From Hippopus hippopus (taxonomy: Eukaryota > Mollusca > Bivalvia > Cardiida > Cardiidae): a DNA stretch of 64,000 bases. Where the stretch lies: positions 72,854,714 to 72,918,713 of the forward strand of contig OX328099.1 in the NCBI GenBank assembly GCA_946811185.2, given 5' to 3'. The notes beneath the pieces were generated by a model, which saw only the letters and a list, made by a program, of their open reading frames with translations, was not told where the DNA came from and ran no database searches. The translations under genes were made by a program, and so were the position numbers. Shown one piece after another: positions 1-11,744 of the stretch (positions are counted from its first letter, which is position 1; each line of letters begins with the position of its first letter).

Positions 1-212
1 TGAATCCTTAGGCTGCTAAGCATGACCCAAGGACCTTTTGCAGACAGTGTAGATCAAGATCAGACTGCACAGAACATGCAGTCTGATCTTGAATCTACAC
101 TGTCCGATAAAGAGACATCTTTTTCAATCAGATACCTTCGAAACAGCAAAATTTGGGTTTATACTATCGACAAGAAAGTTTCATTTTACTTATTCAGCAG
201 CATAAGGGTTAA
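1..212 (+). mobile_element. M2 MITE
   Basis: Begins with CCTTAGGCTGCTAAG and ends in CAGCATAAGGGTTAA. The centre is the inverted repeat GTGTAGATCAAGATCAGACT and its partner. Near full length. Confidence 0.85.
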
Positions 213-497
213 GATTTATCTCATGATTATGTTTTTCTAAGAATGATTGTGGTATAACCTTTGTCTTCATCTGTTACATGATTATATTTTGAGAGAACCA
301 TAGGACAACAAAATTATAGCTCATTAAGATATCAAATGTACCTCTTTAGATGGGTGGGCAGATGGACAATGCAGGACTTGATTCTATGTATCCCATCAAC
401 TTTTTACCTGCAAAACTTGAGACTTGTCTCACTTTACAAACTAAACACGACCCAAAAACTGAAATTTGGCTTTAGAAGGGTAAAAACATTTTGAAAA

Positions 498-1952
498 CAA
501 GAGGGCCAAGATGGCCCTGTATCGCTCCACTGGCTTTTTAACCCTTTACCACACAAATCAGAGTGTTAATGACCCTGAAAGAGAAGGCTTTCAAAAAAAC
601 ATCCTGAGAAAAGGACATGTTGTAAGCCATTTCCCTTGATTAATGTTTAAATTGAAGTGACAATATTTTGAAGCCCATGTTAAACTTGCGATCCCTGGAA
701 TGAAGGCAATTTTGACCCCAGACCTACAATATGAAACTAGAATGTGTGGTTATAAACAAAAAGATTTTTTAATCTTGCCCAATAAAAAGTCATGTAAAAC
801 AAGTTTGCTGAATAAAAGGCCCTGTAAAATATGTGATCCATGACACAGGTTTATCAAGTTTTCACTATAAAAGCCAATGTAAAACTTGTGACCCCTGGTG
901 TGGAGTCAAACTTGACCCCCAAAGTTAAAATTTGGGCCCTCTTGGTAGAGGCCCATTATATAAAGTTACATGCAAAATTTGGTAGCCCTAGGCCTAAATA
1001 TGGCTATGTACAAGTAGATTATTAAAGTTTCCTTATATAAGACCATGTAGAACTTGTGACCCCCTGGGGTGGGGCTACATTTGACCCCCTGGGCTATAAT
1101 TTGGGCACCCTTGATAGAGACCCCCTAGATAAAGCTAAATGCAAAATTTGATAGCCCTAGCCCTTATAGCTAGATGCGAAAGATTTTCCTATATAAGCCC
1201 GCCCATGTAAAACATGTTACCCCCCGGAGCGAAGTCAAATTTGACCCTCGGCTATAATTTGGACACCCTTGGTACAGGTCCACTAGATAAAGCTACATGC
1301 CAAATTTGGTCGCCCTAGGCCCCATGGCTAGGTCAAAGAAGAATTTTAAAGTTCTCCCTATATAAGCCCATGTAAAACTTGTTATATAAGCCCAAGTAAA
1401 ACTTGTTACCCCCGGGCAGGGCCTAATTTGACCCCAGGGCTATAATTTGAACAATCTTGGCAGAGGTCCACTAGATAAAGCTACATGCCAAATTTGGTAG
1501 CTCTAGGCCCTATGGCTAGGTAGAAGAGGAATTTTAAAGTTCTCCCTAAATAAGCCCATGTATAACTTGTAACCCCCGGGGCGGGGCCAATTTTGACCCC
1601 AGGGCTATAAATTGAAGAAACTTAGTAGAGGTCCACTAGATAAAGCTACATGCCAAATTTGGTAGCCCTTGGCCTTACGGTTTCAGACAAGAAGATTTTC
1701 AAAGATTTTCAAAATTTTTCAGTTTTGTTGCCATGGCAACCAGAGTTTTTGAAGGAATTAAATTCTTTCAAGAAATTCTGAAGAGGACCATGGCAGGATC
1801 ATTTCTGTGAAGTTTCATCAAAATTGGATGGGTAGTTTCAGAGAAGAAGACGTTTTAAAAAAAAGTTAACGGACGGACGGACGGACGCACGGACGGACGG
1901 ACGGACAACAGGCCATGACATAAGCCCGCTGGCCTTCGGCCAGTGGAGCTAA
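498..1952 (+). mobile_element. Pearl-like element A1 (putative HINE)
   Basis: Head AACAAGAGGGCC with a short hairpin (GGGCCAAGATGGCCC). It continues with roughly six degenerate core repeats of about 165-180 bp, each with AACTTGTGACCCC, GGGCTATAATTTG and CTAGATAAAGCTACATG. Next come a unique 3' block, an (ACGG)n microsatellite near 1869-1907 and a 3' hairpin (CTGGCCTTCGGCCAG) ending GAGCTAAAA. Known: the pearl family of bivalves has about 150-160-bp cores plus a tetranucleotide microsatellite, and similar elements are classed as Helentron-associated. An M1 fragment lies inside near 538-617. No protein is encoded. Confidence 0.8.
1869..1907 (+). repeat. (ACGG)n microsatellite in pearl-like A1
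   Basis: ACGG tetranucleotide run with one GCAC interruption, just before the 3' hairpin of A1. Confidence 0.9.
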
Positions 1953-2595
1953 AAAAGAAAATGCTGGTTACCAGAGAAAGCCGATAACCAGGGAGAGAGT
2001 GATAAGTAAAATTTGTATTACAAGCTAATTTGATACTAAATTTTGCAACTTGCAAAAAACAGCATTCAAACAAATTCCTGCCTCAATCTGTGTGTTCTCA
2101 AAATTGTTCTTACACTAAAATTTCTCTTAACTTCACAATTCATTGTAAACATTTGTGAAATACGTCAACAAAACTTTCTGTCACTTAAGGAAACAAGTTA
2201 GGCACTTCAAAACAAAGTTGTAAGAAAAAAAATGTGTTTTTTCTTAAGTGAAGAAAATCACTCCGAAACTGATATGCTGATTGGCAATCTTGATAAGAGT
2301 TTTGATGTTACTGGTAACAGAGAGAAAGAGAACAAATTTGTTGCAAATAACTGACAAAAGTCTTGTGTAAACACATTTTTGGGACATATCTAATTTTTTA
2401 CCAGTACTTCCTTAGTCAATGAGGCTTAAGAAGTACATTTTGCTTGATATTGCCTGTGAAGTTGGGCTTTCTATCCTAATCCCATACAATACTGACAGAG
2501 TTCACTGGCTTTTGTCCAGTAATTTGCACTGTACCCAATAACGTAACTATCAGCTTTTTGGGGGTATTACCATCATGGGCAACCGATGGCAATGA
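1953..2595. other. Unassigned AT-rich interval
   Basis: No gene, SINE or MITE ends recognised. Confidence 0.5.
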
Positions 2596-2864
2596 TATGG
2601 CTTGCAACATGCAAAAAGGGGCACTCTGACATTTGCGTAAAGCGACATCTCGGATCAGCCTGCACAGTCCGCGCAAGCTAATCCGAGACGGCACTTTATG
2701 ACTACATTAGATCTTGTGCCACAGTAGACTTGTGCAAAAACAGAAAATTACATAAATACGGAAAGTGTCGTTTCAGATTAGCCTGTGTGGACTGCACAGG
2801 CTGATCCGACACGACACTTACGCAAATGTCCAAATGCCCCTTTTCGCATGTTGCACGCCATATA
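2596..2864. mobile_element. M4 double-palindrome MITE
   Basis: Outer inverted repeats GCAACATGCAAAAAGGGGCA and TGCCCCTTTTCGCATGTTGC at the two ends. Inside are two further palindromes built on CAGCCTGCACAG and AGCCTGTGTGGACTGCACAG. Non-coding. Confidence 0.8.
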
Positions 2865-2993
2865 TAGATGGAAACTCAATCAAGCAGTGGATAACTTCTG
2901 AATATAGTAGAAAGAAAATGAGCAATCATTCAATAAACACATTAACTTCCCATCATGATGTGTTTTCCTTTTATCAATACTACTCATTACTAC

Positions 2994-5096
2994 TAGTTTT
3001 TGTGGTATTTGTCGAAGACAATACCACTATGAGTTCAATATTGAATTTTGAAGACCATGTATCGTATTTTGTCCAAAGCCGAAGGAAATAAACCCAATTA
3101 AACTCAATTTTTCTAAGGCAAATGAGTTTTTCGGTAGCATTCAGATATGTAATTGGAAATGGCATGTTAAAATACACTAGGTGAGGCCATCGATCGTGGA
3201 AATACTAATTTTTGATTGAAAATAGCTTCACTCGCTCATAGCCTTCTATTGGCGCAATGATACAAAATTTGTCTACCGATCACTTGGTCCTGGGAGTTTT
3301 CGTTCCAAAACCAATTCGTCCCATGGCTTGTTCATCCAATGATTGCGCACTACTCCATTTGATTGGGCATGAATATTTATAGATCGAAATAATTGATTGT
3401 AATGTTGGGAATTAAATATTGATGGCCAAAGATATTTCAAAATCATAGTTTTCAGGTACAAACTTAATTTTATTCGATATATTCACATGGTTTTTCTCTC
3501 TCTATCCATCATGCATCCTACTGTCAAGGGACATTACTCATGACTCCTCCTGAATGATCAAAGGGAGACCACCAATACACAAATAATCCTAACTTTGTCA
3601 TGAGTACTCTCCCTTCAACCAAAAAAAGGTATTCATTTGCTTAGCAGGTTGACTTTCAAGCCAATATTTGAATAATATTTCTCTTTTTCTTTCAAATTAT
3701 CAATTCCACACAATGGCTTCCTTGACAAATACCACTTCAGGGTTCTCAACGCTTTGATTATAGTACTTGTCGTAATTCCTCAAATGTTTAGGGACAATTG
3801 AAAAACTTGCATGTTTCTAAATGGATGTGCATATTCGTTTTGATCTACTCATTATTTTAAGAGTGAGATTTTTTTGCCTTAATTACTCCTAGTTTTACAT
3901 AATTGCTAATATCCAAAATGAACAAAAAATATCAAGTGAGACGGTGATGAAAACTTATTGCTTACATAGAAGTACTCAAAAACAAAAAGTAATGAATTAG
4001 ACAGAAATTTGGGATAAAATGTGCCTGAAAGAAGAAAAGAATGAAAGACTTTTTTTTAATTTACGGTGATCTTAAAAAACCTATTAAGTATCAACAACAT
4101 AGGTTGCTGCAAAGAGTAAATTATTAAAGTATAAATCAAAGCATTGAGAACACTGAAGTGGTATTTGTCAAGGAAGCCATTGTGTGGAATTAATAATTTG
4201 AAAGAAAAGGAGAAATATTATTCAAATATTGGTTTAAAAGTCAACCTATGAAGAAAATAAATACTTTTTTCATTGAAGGGAGAGTACTCACAACAAAGTT
4301 ACGATTATTTGTGTATTGGTGGTCTCCCACTGATCATTAGAAAGAGTAAGGAGTAACGTCCCTTGACAATAGGATGCATGATGGATAGAGAAAGAAACCA
4401 TGTGAATGTATCAAATAAAATTAAGTTTGTAACTGAAAACTATGATTTTGAAATATATTTGGCCGTTAACATTTAATTCCCAACATTAAAATCAATTATT
4501 TCGATATATAAATATTCATGCCCAATCAAATGGAGTAGTGCGCAATTATGGGACGAACAAGCCATGGGACGAACTGGTTTTGAAACGAAAAAGCCCAGGA
4601 CCAAGCGATCAGTAGACAAATTTTGTATATATCATTGCACCAATAGGAGGATATGGGTGAGTGAAGTTATTTTCAATTAAGAATTAATATTTTCACGATT
4701 GATGGCCTCACCCAGTGTATTTTAACATACCATTTCCAACTACATATCTGAGTGCTACCGAAAAACTCATTTGTCTGAGAAAAATTGAGTTTAATTGGGT
4801 TTATTTCCTTCGGCTTTGCACAAAATATGATACAGAGCTCCAGATAGAGGGAGTGATTTTGATTTTAAAATTGAAAATGTTAATAATTCTCCTCTAAACC
4901 CTATGTTGTGGGTACTCATTAGAACTGTTTCATTGAGACAATTCTAATGAGTACCCACAACATAGGGTTTCAAAGAGAAATAATGGATTTAGAATACCAT
5001 CACTCCCTCTTATCTGGAGCTCTGACGATACATGGTCTTCAGAATTCAATACTGAACTCATAGTGGTATTGTCTTCGACAAATACCACAAAAACTA
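2994..5096. mobile_element. 2.1-kb foldback (long inverted repeat) element
   Basis: The left arm from 2994 (TAGTTTTTGTGGTATTTGTC) reappears inverted at the right end (GACAAATACCACAAAAACTA, ending at 5096). Arms run to about 3765 and from about 4131, with a loop of roughly 360 bases. TA flanks each end, consistent with a TA target duplication. The right arm carries a nested palindrome (4834-5024). The two arms encode mirror-image meaningless ORFs. No transposase seen. Confidence 0.85.
4834..5024. mobile_element. Nested palindromic MITE in the foldback element
   Basis: Ends AGAGCTCCAGATA and TATCTGGAGCTCT. The centre is a perfect 26-bp-arm hairpin starting CCCTATGTTGTGGGTACTC. The left foldback arm gives the empty site. 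Flanks ATGATAC and ACGATAC suggest a 7-8-bp duplication. Confidence 0.8.
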
Positions 5097-6026
5097 AAAT
5101 TTTATCTTGACCTTTCTTTCACACACCAGGACCTGCAGACAACTGGAAATTTTTCTTGTATTAGTGAGTTCTTTCGGCACTGTGTCTTCGATGTTTTAAA
5201 CGTTAGTGATGTTTTATCCATATTTGACAATGATCCTTTCGAAGTTAGCTGATGCAAAAATGAGGGGGCCTCAATGACGTTACTATCCAGGTTTTAGTCA
5301 GTGCTGAGTTTGAGAAACCAGCTGTTTTTAATGCAAAATATCAATTTTACCTTTGATCACAATCCAATTTGACATTAAATAGCATTCACAATTAATATTT
5401 TGACATTATGTAGTATTCACAATTAATATGGGACACTACTCTTTGATACTTTCTCTTTCTTCAAGTTTTTTCCAAGTTGGTTGAGAAATTTTATGTCCCT
5501 TGAAGTTTATAATGTTATTGAAAATGTGTGTATTTTAAGATATTCTGGTGTTAACAATATCGATTTGTGAAGTAATTAGAGTAATGTTGATGCCCTAAGT
5601 TTATTCCAGCCGATTTATTTTAACTTTATTGATGGATTAGCCAGTTTGTAAGTCCATATTTCCAGTTAAAAAAAACTGGGGGAACGTTAATTAGAGGGAG
5701 AGTGTCCAAGGGCATAGCGCCCATTATGCACATTACGCATCTGTGTACAAGGTAGATAGTTTAAAAATTGCAAAATTAGGCCTAGTGACATATCATTTAC
5801 ATGGAAAATGCTTTCAAAAACATGCAAGAACCCACCATTTTGCACCCAAGCTATCAAAAAATGCCCCTCCCCCAAACTGCCACCAGCAAAAGGGGACAAC
5901 CCCTCCAAGGCTCCCTTCCCCATCAGCTCCTTGCCCACTTAGTAATTTGTGCCACATTCTGTGTATAAATATTTTTATCCTAGCAATGCCTATGGTGTCA
6001 ATAAAGGTTATTCCATTCTGTTATTG
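5097..6026. other. Unassigned interval
   Basis: No repeat ends, splice-framed exon or RNA gene recognised. ORFs near 5687-6114 have no recognisable protein features. Confidence 0.45.
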
Positions 6027-6060
6027 CAACAAGAGGGTCCTGATGACCCTGAAATTCTTC
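6027..6060 (+). repeat. Pearl-like head fragment
   Basis: AACAAGAGGGTCCTGATGAC matches the head hairpin of pearl-like elements. No tail is recognisable. Confidence 0.5.
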
Positions 6061-6164
6061 AACTTACATTTCAGCATCTCAAATAATCAACTTTTGGCAA
6101 TTCCTTATATCTGATCCCTGAACATGAACATTGCAACAGATTTTTTCCATAGCTACAATTTTTT

Positions 6165-6331
6165 TTTCAAATGGAAAGCAGGTGCTGATGACAAAATTGA
6201 AAGTGGCTCAAAGGAGAGAAAACATAGTGGGAAAAGGAGAAAATACTGGTTACTGGCATTTTCTTCTTTTCCCTCAATGTTTTCAAAAGCTTTCTTCCTC
6301 AAGGCTGCTAAACCCCTGGATTATTTGGTAA
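6165..6331 (-). mobile_element. M1 MITE, partial
   Basis: Central hairpin (AAAGGAGAAAATACTGG) and the right end TTTGGTAAAGAGTT. The left terminus is decayed. Confidence 0.75.
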
Positions 6332-6959
6332 AGAGTTTAAGCCTGATAAATCACCTGTTTGATGTTGGTGCCAAAATTCTTTAGAAATGAAAACAAAATC
6401 GAGTTCCCTCATGAATATTCCTCTTAAACTGATTGTAACTGACACAGGAAAATACTTTACTCATTTTTCCTGCATAAAAATCATAAAACTGGTTGACACT
6501 TTTGTTTGCAGACCAAAATTCTCCCTCTCTCCCTCTCTCTAAGTAAAGATGCATATTCACCAATCTACCTCTGAAATATGAGAGCTAAAAAAAAAGCAAT
6601 GGACAGATAAATACTAGAATAGCACCTATCCTGCCTAATTTATTCTGTTGATATCCAAAACATGAATTCCATTAAATTCACTTGAATTTGTTTGGATTTT
6701 AGGTCTAAAATAATGATTTGGGATTCTGGAGAAGATTTTTAGCTTTTTTCCCCTAGAGAAGGTCTGCAAAGAATTTACTGAATACAGAACATGGACATCA
6801 CATGATTCAAGCTAGGCCATAATTATTCTTCAGGGTTTTTAAAACTCTAGATTGTGTGGTAAAGGGTCAAAGGTTAGTGTAAAATAAGCCTGCACAGTAA
6901 TGGGTTAGCTCTTTTCTAGAGTAAATATTTTAGACCTGTCCAAATTAACAGTATATATA

Positions 6960-7100
6960 AATTTAGCCCACAAAATGTTTCACTCTTTGAAATGGTAGAA
7001 GAATTTCGGGGAAATGATGGCTACCTGCATTATCACCTTTTCCGAAAATTTTTTAAGAGACTTCTTCATGATCATTCAATTTAGAACTGTTAAGATACAC
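6960..7100 (-). repeat. Decayed M1 copy
   Basis: Only the order of motifs survives: TTTGAAATGGTAGAAGAATT, CTACCTGCATTATCACCTTT and CTTCTTCATGATCATTC. Confidence 0.45.
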
Positions 7101-7447
7101 CCTTACAGCCAGAGATAAAAGAAACGCTGTTAAAATTTGATAGACTGCAAAATGGTTCAGAATTAAGTTAGTTGTGTAAACATAGACAAAGTACAAATAT
7201 GGTGTAAAGGATAAATACATAAACTGGAAACCTTCAATTTAAAACCAGAAACATCACAAAAGAGATTTCCTTGATGGCCTTCGGAAAATGTGATGTATGT
7301 TATATCCATTGTAATTTATGCAACTGTGCAACCGTCAGGGGCAAACTTTGGCATGTAGATACAAGAATGTTTATCAGTTGATAAAATAAAGATAAAATAG
7401 GTAAAAAACTGGCTGAAAAAGTATAGATGTATCTTCAAGTAAAGGGT

Positions 7448-7739
7448 TTGATTGATTGAATTTGTGCTTATTTATCATCACCAGGGTTTCCCATATGGGC
7501 GACGCCCCCTGAAGGTTGTTAGTATTGTTACAGGGGATAGTACAGATACAGGAGGAAACCCATCCTAAGTTATGTCTGGTTCTTTAACGTGCTCGGTGTA
7601 TAGCACTGTCACACTGGACCTCGGTTTAACGTCTCATCCGAAAGACTATTAGTAATTTTAGATGGCCAGCCTTGGGAATCGAACCCACACCCTCATGATC
7701 ACGAGTCCTAAGCTCTACCAACTGAGCTATGCGGGCTGG
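7448..7739 (-). mobile_element. tRNA-derived V-type SINE with target duplication
   Basis: On the minus strand: tRNA-like head GCCCGCATAGCTCAGTTGG with box B GGTTCGATTCC. Next is the core TTCGGATGAGACGTTAAACC with GAGGTCC and CGTTAAAGAACC, then a 3' tail of TCAA units. The core wording is what I recall for the V-domain of V-SINEs. An exact 13-bp duplication, TCAAGTAAAGGGT, flanks it at 7435-7447 and 7740-7752. The head could be mistaken for a tRNA gene. Confidence 0.88.
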
Positions 7740-8120
7740 TCAAGTAAAGGGTCGAATGACCTTGCTTATTTATAGAGGTAGTTTGACAGCATGAAAATCT
7801 GCTTCCTGGCCTAATTGGCCACTTCAATGAAAAAACATTTAATCTAATAGAAAAGCATCTTACTGGTGACCTTACACCTCAAGTGGTCAAGAGGATGATG
7901 CTGACCTTTAGGTGTGAAAATGCCCATGAAAATAACAAGCTTGGGATGGATTTTTCCAAGCTCATACTTGATACATATTGTTCCCTGGCATGGCAACACA
8001 TACTGGGAAATATGTACTTTAGACTTCATCAAAAGCTTCCCACTGGCTTGATTTCATTAAAAAGTACTTTACAGTTTACAATGGTCAAGTATTGTTGTTT
8101 AAACCACTTCCCCTGTATTA

Positions 8121-8327
8121 ACCTTTTACCACACAATCCCGACTTTTACTAACCATTTGGAAGAAGGCATTTGAAAACATTTTGGGAATAGGAGAAAATG
8201 CTGGTTACCAGCATTTTCTCCTTTTTCCACAATGACTTACTCTTCCCAAAAGAAGTTTCAATATTTGAGTCACAGTTATTTTGTCATCTGTAAATGCTTT
8301 CAATTTGGACGTCTATAAATTTTTCCT
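8121..8327 (+). mobile_element. M1 MITE
   Basis: TTAA at 8117, CCTTTTACCACACAATCC, then the hairpin with central base T where + copies usually have A. The right end is truncated after TTCAATTTGGACG. Confidence 0.85.
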
Positions 8328-8539
8328 TTGTATCGACCCCTTCACAAACAATCTTGTGTTTTAATAACCCTGGCAAAGAAGGCTTTTTTTTTACTAGCAT
8401 CCTCTACAATCTAACATTGTTTTCTGTTATTTCAAGGACAAATTTTATTCCTTTAGCAACATTTGTCATCTGCAAATGCATTCAAACAGACAAGTCTAAA
8501 ATTTTGTTGTCTAGTTAAACTTTTGTGTTGATTGTCCCC

Positions 8540-8786
8540 CAGCTGGAACAATATCTTTCTTCGGACTGACAGATAGTCATTGTGACAGGATTCAGTCCTC
8601 TCTCACTGCTTATCATTGTTTCAATGATGGTTATGTGGGAAAGCAACTAGTGGCTTTGAAAGAACAATGTGTGAGTACTGATAAAAAAAACTACAGGAAA
8701 CATGGATAGGTGTGCTGGCTATCACGATACAATTGAAATAATGTTGAAAACGGTGTCAAACACCACACCATTAATCGATCATAGAT
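8540..8786 (+). mobile_element. S1 SINE, head lost
   Basis: Carries GGTTATGTGGGAAAGCA and the S1 3' end TGAAATAATGTTGAAAACGG, followed by AAACACCACACCATTAATCG. No intact tRNA head. Confidence 0.7.
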
Positions 8787-8851
8787 GCCTTTATACTTAA
8801 AGCATTTTTAGGCGACAAAATAAAGTGTTTTACTCAAATGATATCATATGA

Positions 8852-9071
8852 CATTTGAAGGTGGAAAACATTGTGGGAAAAGGAAGCAATGTGGGTAACC
8901 AGCACTTTCCCACAATATTTTCAATAGCCTTCCTGGGAGTCATTCGAAGTTATGATTTGAAAAGGTCAAAAACATTGTGGAAATAGGAAAAAAATGCTAG
9001 TTACTGGTACTTTCTACTTTTCACACAATGTTTTTATATGGGTTCTCTCTTGATTGTGTGGTACTGGGTTA
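8852..9071 (-). mobile_element. Two merged M1 remnants
   Basis: Two successive hairpins (near 8875-8925 and 8970-9030) share one right end, GATTGTGTGGTACTGGGTTAA. Confidence 0.65.
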
Positions 9072-9104
9072 ATACACTGAAAAGAAACATTTGTCATTGA
9101 TAAA

Positions 9105-9308
9105 CTCTTAGGCTGCTAAGCGCGACTCACTGACCTTTTGCAGACAGTGAAGATCAAGATCAGAATGCACAGAATGTGCAGTCTGATCGTGGATCTACAC
9201 TGTCCCATAAGGTGATATTATTTCCCAAAACGTAACTTGGAAATAGCATTATTTGGGTTTTTACTATCGAACTGGACATTTAATTTTAGTTATTAAGCAG
9301 GAAAAGGG
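9105..9308 (+). mobile_element. M2 MITE
   Basis: CTCTTAGGCTGCTAAGCGCG at the left, AGCAGGAAAAGGG then TTAA at the right. The central inverted repeat is intact. Confidence 0.88.
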
Positions 9309-9352
9309 TTAAATTGCTTGATCTGTATGCAAAAGAAATGTTTTTTTTTTAT

Positions 9353-9557
9353 TCCTTAACTTCGCTAAATCAGTTAAATGAAACTTTCAAACCGATTCTA
9401 GAAATAAAAATGTAGGCGTTTCAAGTTTATTTTAGGGGCTAGGGTATCTCTTTATCGGACAGTGTAGATCCAAGATCAGACTGCACGTTCTGTGCAGTCT
9501 GATATTGATCTACACTGTCCACAACAGATCCTTGAGTTGGGCTAAGTAGCCTAAGGG
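9353..9557 (-). mobile_element. M2 MITE
   Basis: Reverse orientation: GACAGTGTAGATCCAAGATC and its partner in the centre, AGTAGCCTAAGGGTT at the right end. Confidence 0.82.
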
Positions 9558-10068
9558 TTGATAGAAGTTCTGACATTCAACATCAAAGGGTTACTAAAAA
9601 CTAGAGAATTTATCATTATTTTATTATTTGTATAACTAATTTGTTATTGAGAGTAAAAGATATGCTGGTCACATTTGTTACAGTAATGTTGGGGGTGGGG
9701 CCACTACCCATATGGTCCCTAGCTTGGCCCCATCAATCACCCCACCCCTTTTATATAGCCCAGCATTATACACAACCTCAATCTCACCTTCCTCACCTGC
9801 CCTTTTTCCCCTTTCATTTGAGCCAGTATGACCCAGCTTTGAAGTTTTTTTAATCGGAAAATTTATGGGGTAAAATGATATCCTATTTCTGCTTCATCAA
9901 AAAAAATTCCTTTTTTGGTGCCTGGGTAATATGACTACGTAAAATATTTTAATTGACAAATAATGGAGTAATCCTAGATCAGGTCTCTACAACTGTCAGC
10001 AGATTCTGAACCCCTTTGTGTGACTGAGGGCAGATTAATGAGTATGAGGTAAGCTATCCTTGAAGTTT
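9558..10068. other. Unassigned interval
   Basis: C-rich stretch near 9700-9830. No gene or repeat end recognised. Confidence 0.4.
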
Positions 10069-10072
10069 TTAA

Positions 10073-10187
10073 CCCTTTACTACACAGTCCAAGAAGACAA
10101 ATTCCATCATTTGAGCCAAATTTGAATTGTTGTCTGCAAATGCTTTAAATTTAGATGAGTCTAAGATTTTTTTGTCTGGTAAAGAAT
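10073..10187 (+). mobile_element. M1 deletion derivative without hairpin
   Basis: The left TIR CCCTTTACTACACAGTCC joins directly to the right half (ATTCCATCATTTGAGCC to TTGTCTGGTAAAG). The whole central hairpin is missing. Confidence 0.8.
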
Positions 10188-10704
10188 AAAACCTGCAACA
10201 GTTCTTCATCAAATAATCCCTTGTTTTAACAATGTACAGAAAAATAGCTTTTGAAAACACTGTGGGAAAAGGAGACACAATGTTTTTCTACCCATTTTTT
10301 TCTACTCCCTGAAAGGCAAATTTTATAATTTTAGCCACATTTAACTTATCTGCAAATGCCTTCAGTTTGGGTTAGTATCTTAGGTCTCTTCAATGGACAA
10401 CAAAATTTTAGGCTTGTCAAAAAATTTAAAGCATCTGGATACCACATTCTGTGTTAAGCTTTAGTGAGTGATTTCTTAGCATTTCTTTTTTTTTACTTTT
10501 TTTCTACAAAGTTTTCAAAAGTCTTTTTCTATAAGGTCTGTAAAAAAATAAAAGATTGTTTGCTGAATGGTTACTAAAAATCCAGTTTTTATTTAACTCT
10601 GTGAAGTAAGACTTTTGAAAATATAGAGGGTAGTTTATAAAATGCTGGTTCCAACAATAATTTTCTTCTTGTTCCACAATGCTTTATCTTTTAATCCTTC
10701 ACCA

Positions 10705-10905
10705 AACATTTCCAGGAAAGACAATTCATGGAACTATTCATGGAAAGAAGGCTTTTGAAAACATTGTTGAAAAAGGAGAAACCAGCATTTCCTCCTTTTC
10801 CCACAATGTTTTCTATCCTTTCAAAGAGCTTAAGTTCATTTGTAACCATTTTGAATTTGTCATCTGCAGATCTTTTGAATTTGAAAGAATCTAAAATTTG
10901 TCATT
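10705..10905 (+). mobile_element. M1 MITE, diverged
   Basis: AAGGCTTTTGAAAACATTG, a shortened hairpin lacking the AAATGCTGGT segment, then CATCTGCAGATCTTTTGAAT. Confidence 0.7.
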
Positions 10906-11013
10906 TTGGAAAGAATTCAATTAAGTCCTCTGCAGTTGATAAACGTAATGATAAGGAACTAAGAGTGGAATTTTCAAAGTAACAGAAGTTTGACAAAATT
11001 TATTTTTTTAAAC

Positions 11014-11236
11014 TCAGTGTACCAGACAGCAAAATTTTAGACTTGCCAAAATTAAAAGCATTTGCAGACAACAGGTTAAATATGGCTTATTTGATGGGAT
11101 TAAATGTTCTGGATAGGGTAGAAAATACTATAGGAAAAGGGAAAATTGCTGGTTACTAGCATTTTCTCCTTTTCCAAACAATGTTTTCAAAAGCCTTCTT
11201 CCTTCAGGTCATTAAAACTTGGAAAATTGTTTGGTA
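11014..11236 (-). mobile_element. M1 MITE
   Basis: CAGACAGCAAAATTTTAGAC at the left, hairpin at 11135-11180, GTTTGGTAAAG at the right. Confidence 0.82.
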
Positions 11237-11472
11237 AAGACAACCACATTTTAGACTTATCCAAATTGAAAGCATTTGCAGACAAAAGATTGAATAGAGC
11301 TCAAATGATGTAATTTATCGAAAAAGGTAGAAATCATTTTGGTAAAGGGAAAAATGCTGGATTCCAGTATTTTTTCTACTTTTTAAACATTTTTTCTCCT
11401 TTTCCCACTATGTTTTAAAGATATTTTTTTCCTCAAGGTCATTAAAACACAAGGATTCTTTCATAAAGGTTG
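11237..11472 (-). mobile_element. M1 MITE, tandem to the previous copy
   Basis: CATTTTAGACTTATCCAAAT, GCATTTGCAGACAAAAGATT, a hairpin with a duplicated right arm, then GGTCATTAAAACACAAGG. Confidence 0.75.
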
Positions 11473-11519
11473 AAAGAATTGAAGTATTAGGCTATCTCAC
11501 ACTTATTAATCTACTCTCA

Positions 11520-11735
11520 GCTGGTAACCAGCGTTTTTCTCCAACAATTTTTCTCCTTTCCCTAACAACATTTCCAAGAGCTTTTTTTTGGTCATGGTTG
11601 TTAAAAAATAAGGATTCTTCGAGGATTAGCTTACCTCATACTTATTAATCTACTCTCAGCTGTTTACCAGCATTTTTTTCTTCTCTACTCATGGGCCTTT
11701 TTCCTCCAGTTTGTTAAAGCTGGTGATATTGGGTG
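11520..11735 (-). repeat. M1 right-half fragments
   Basis: Two pieces of the hairpin right arm plus GTTGTTAAAAAATAAGG. Both are preceded by the same block, CTTATTAATCTACTCTCAGC. Confidence 0.5.
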
Positions 11736-11744
11736 AAAGGTTAA

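Noticed and set aside
2980..4897. Two related proteins (3177-2980 minus, 4715-4897 plus) as a gene pair
   Set aside because: They are mirror copies in the arms of the foldback element, with no conserved domain.
7668..7739. tRNA gene on the minus strand
   Set aside because: Boxes A and B are present, but the anticodon arm is irregular and the sequence runs on into a SINE core and tail with flanking duplications.
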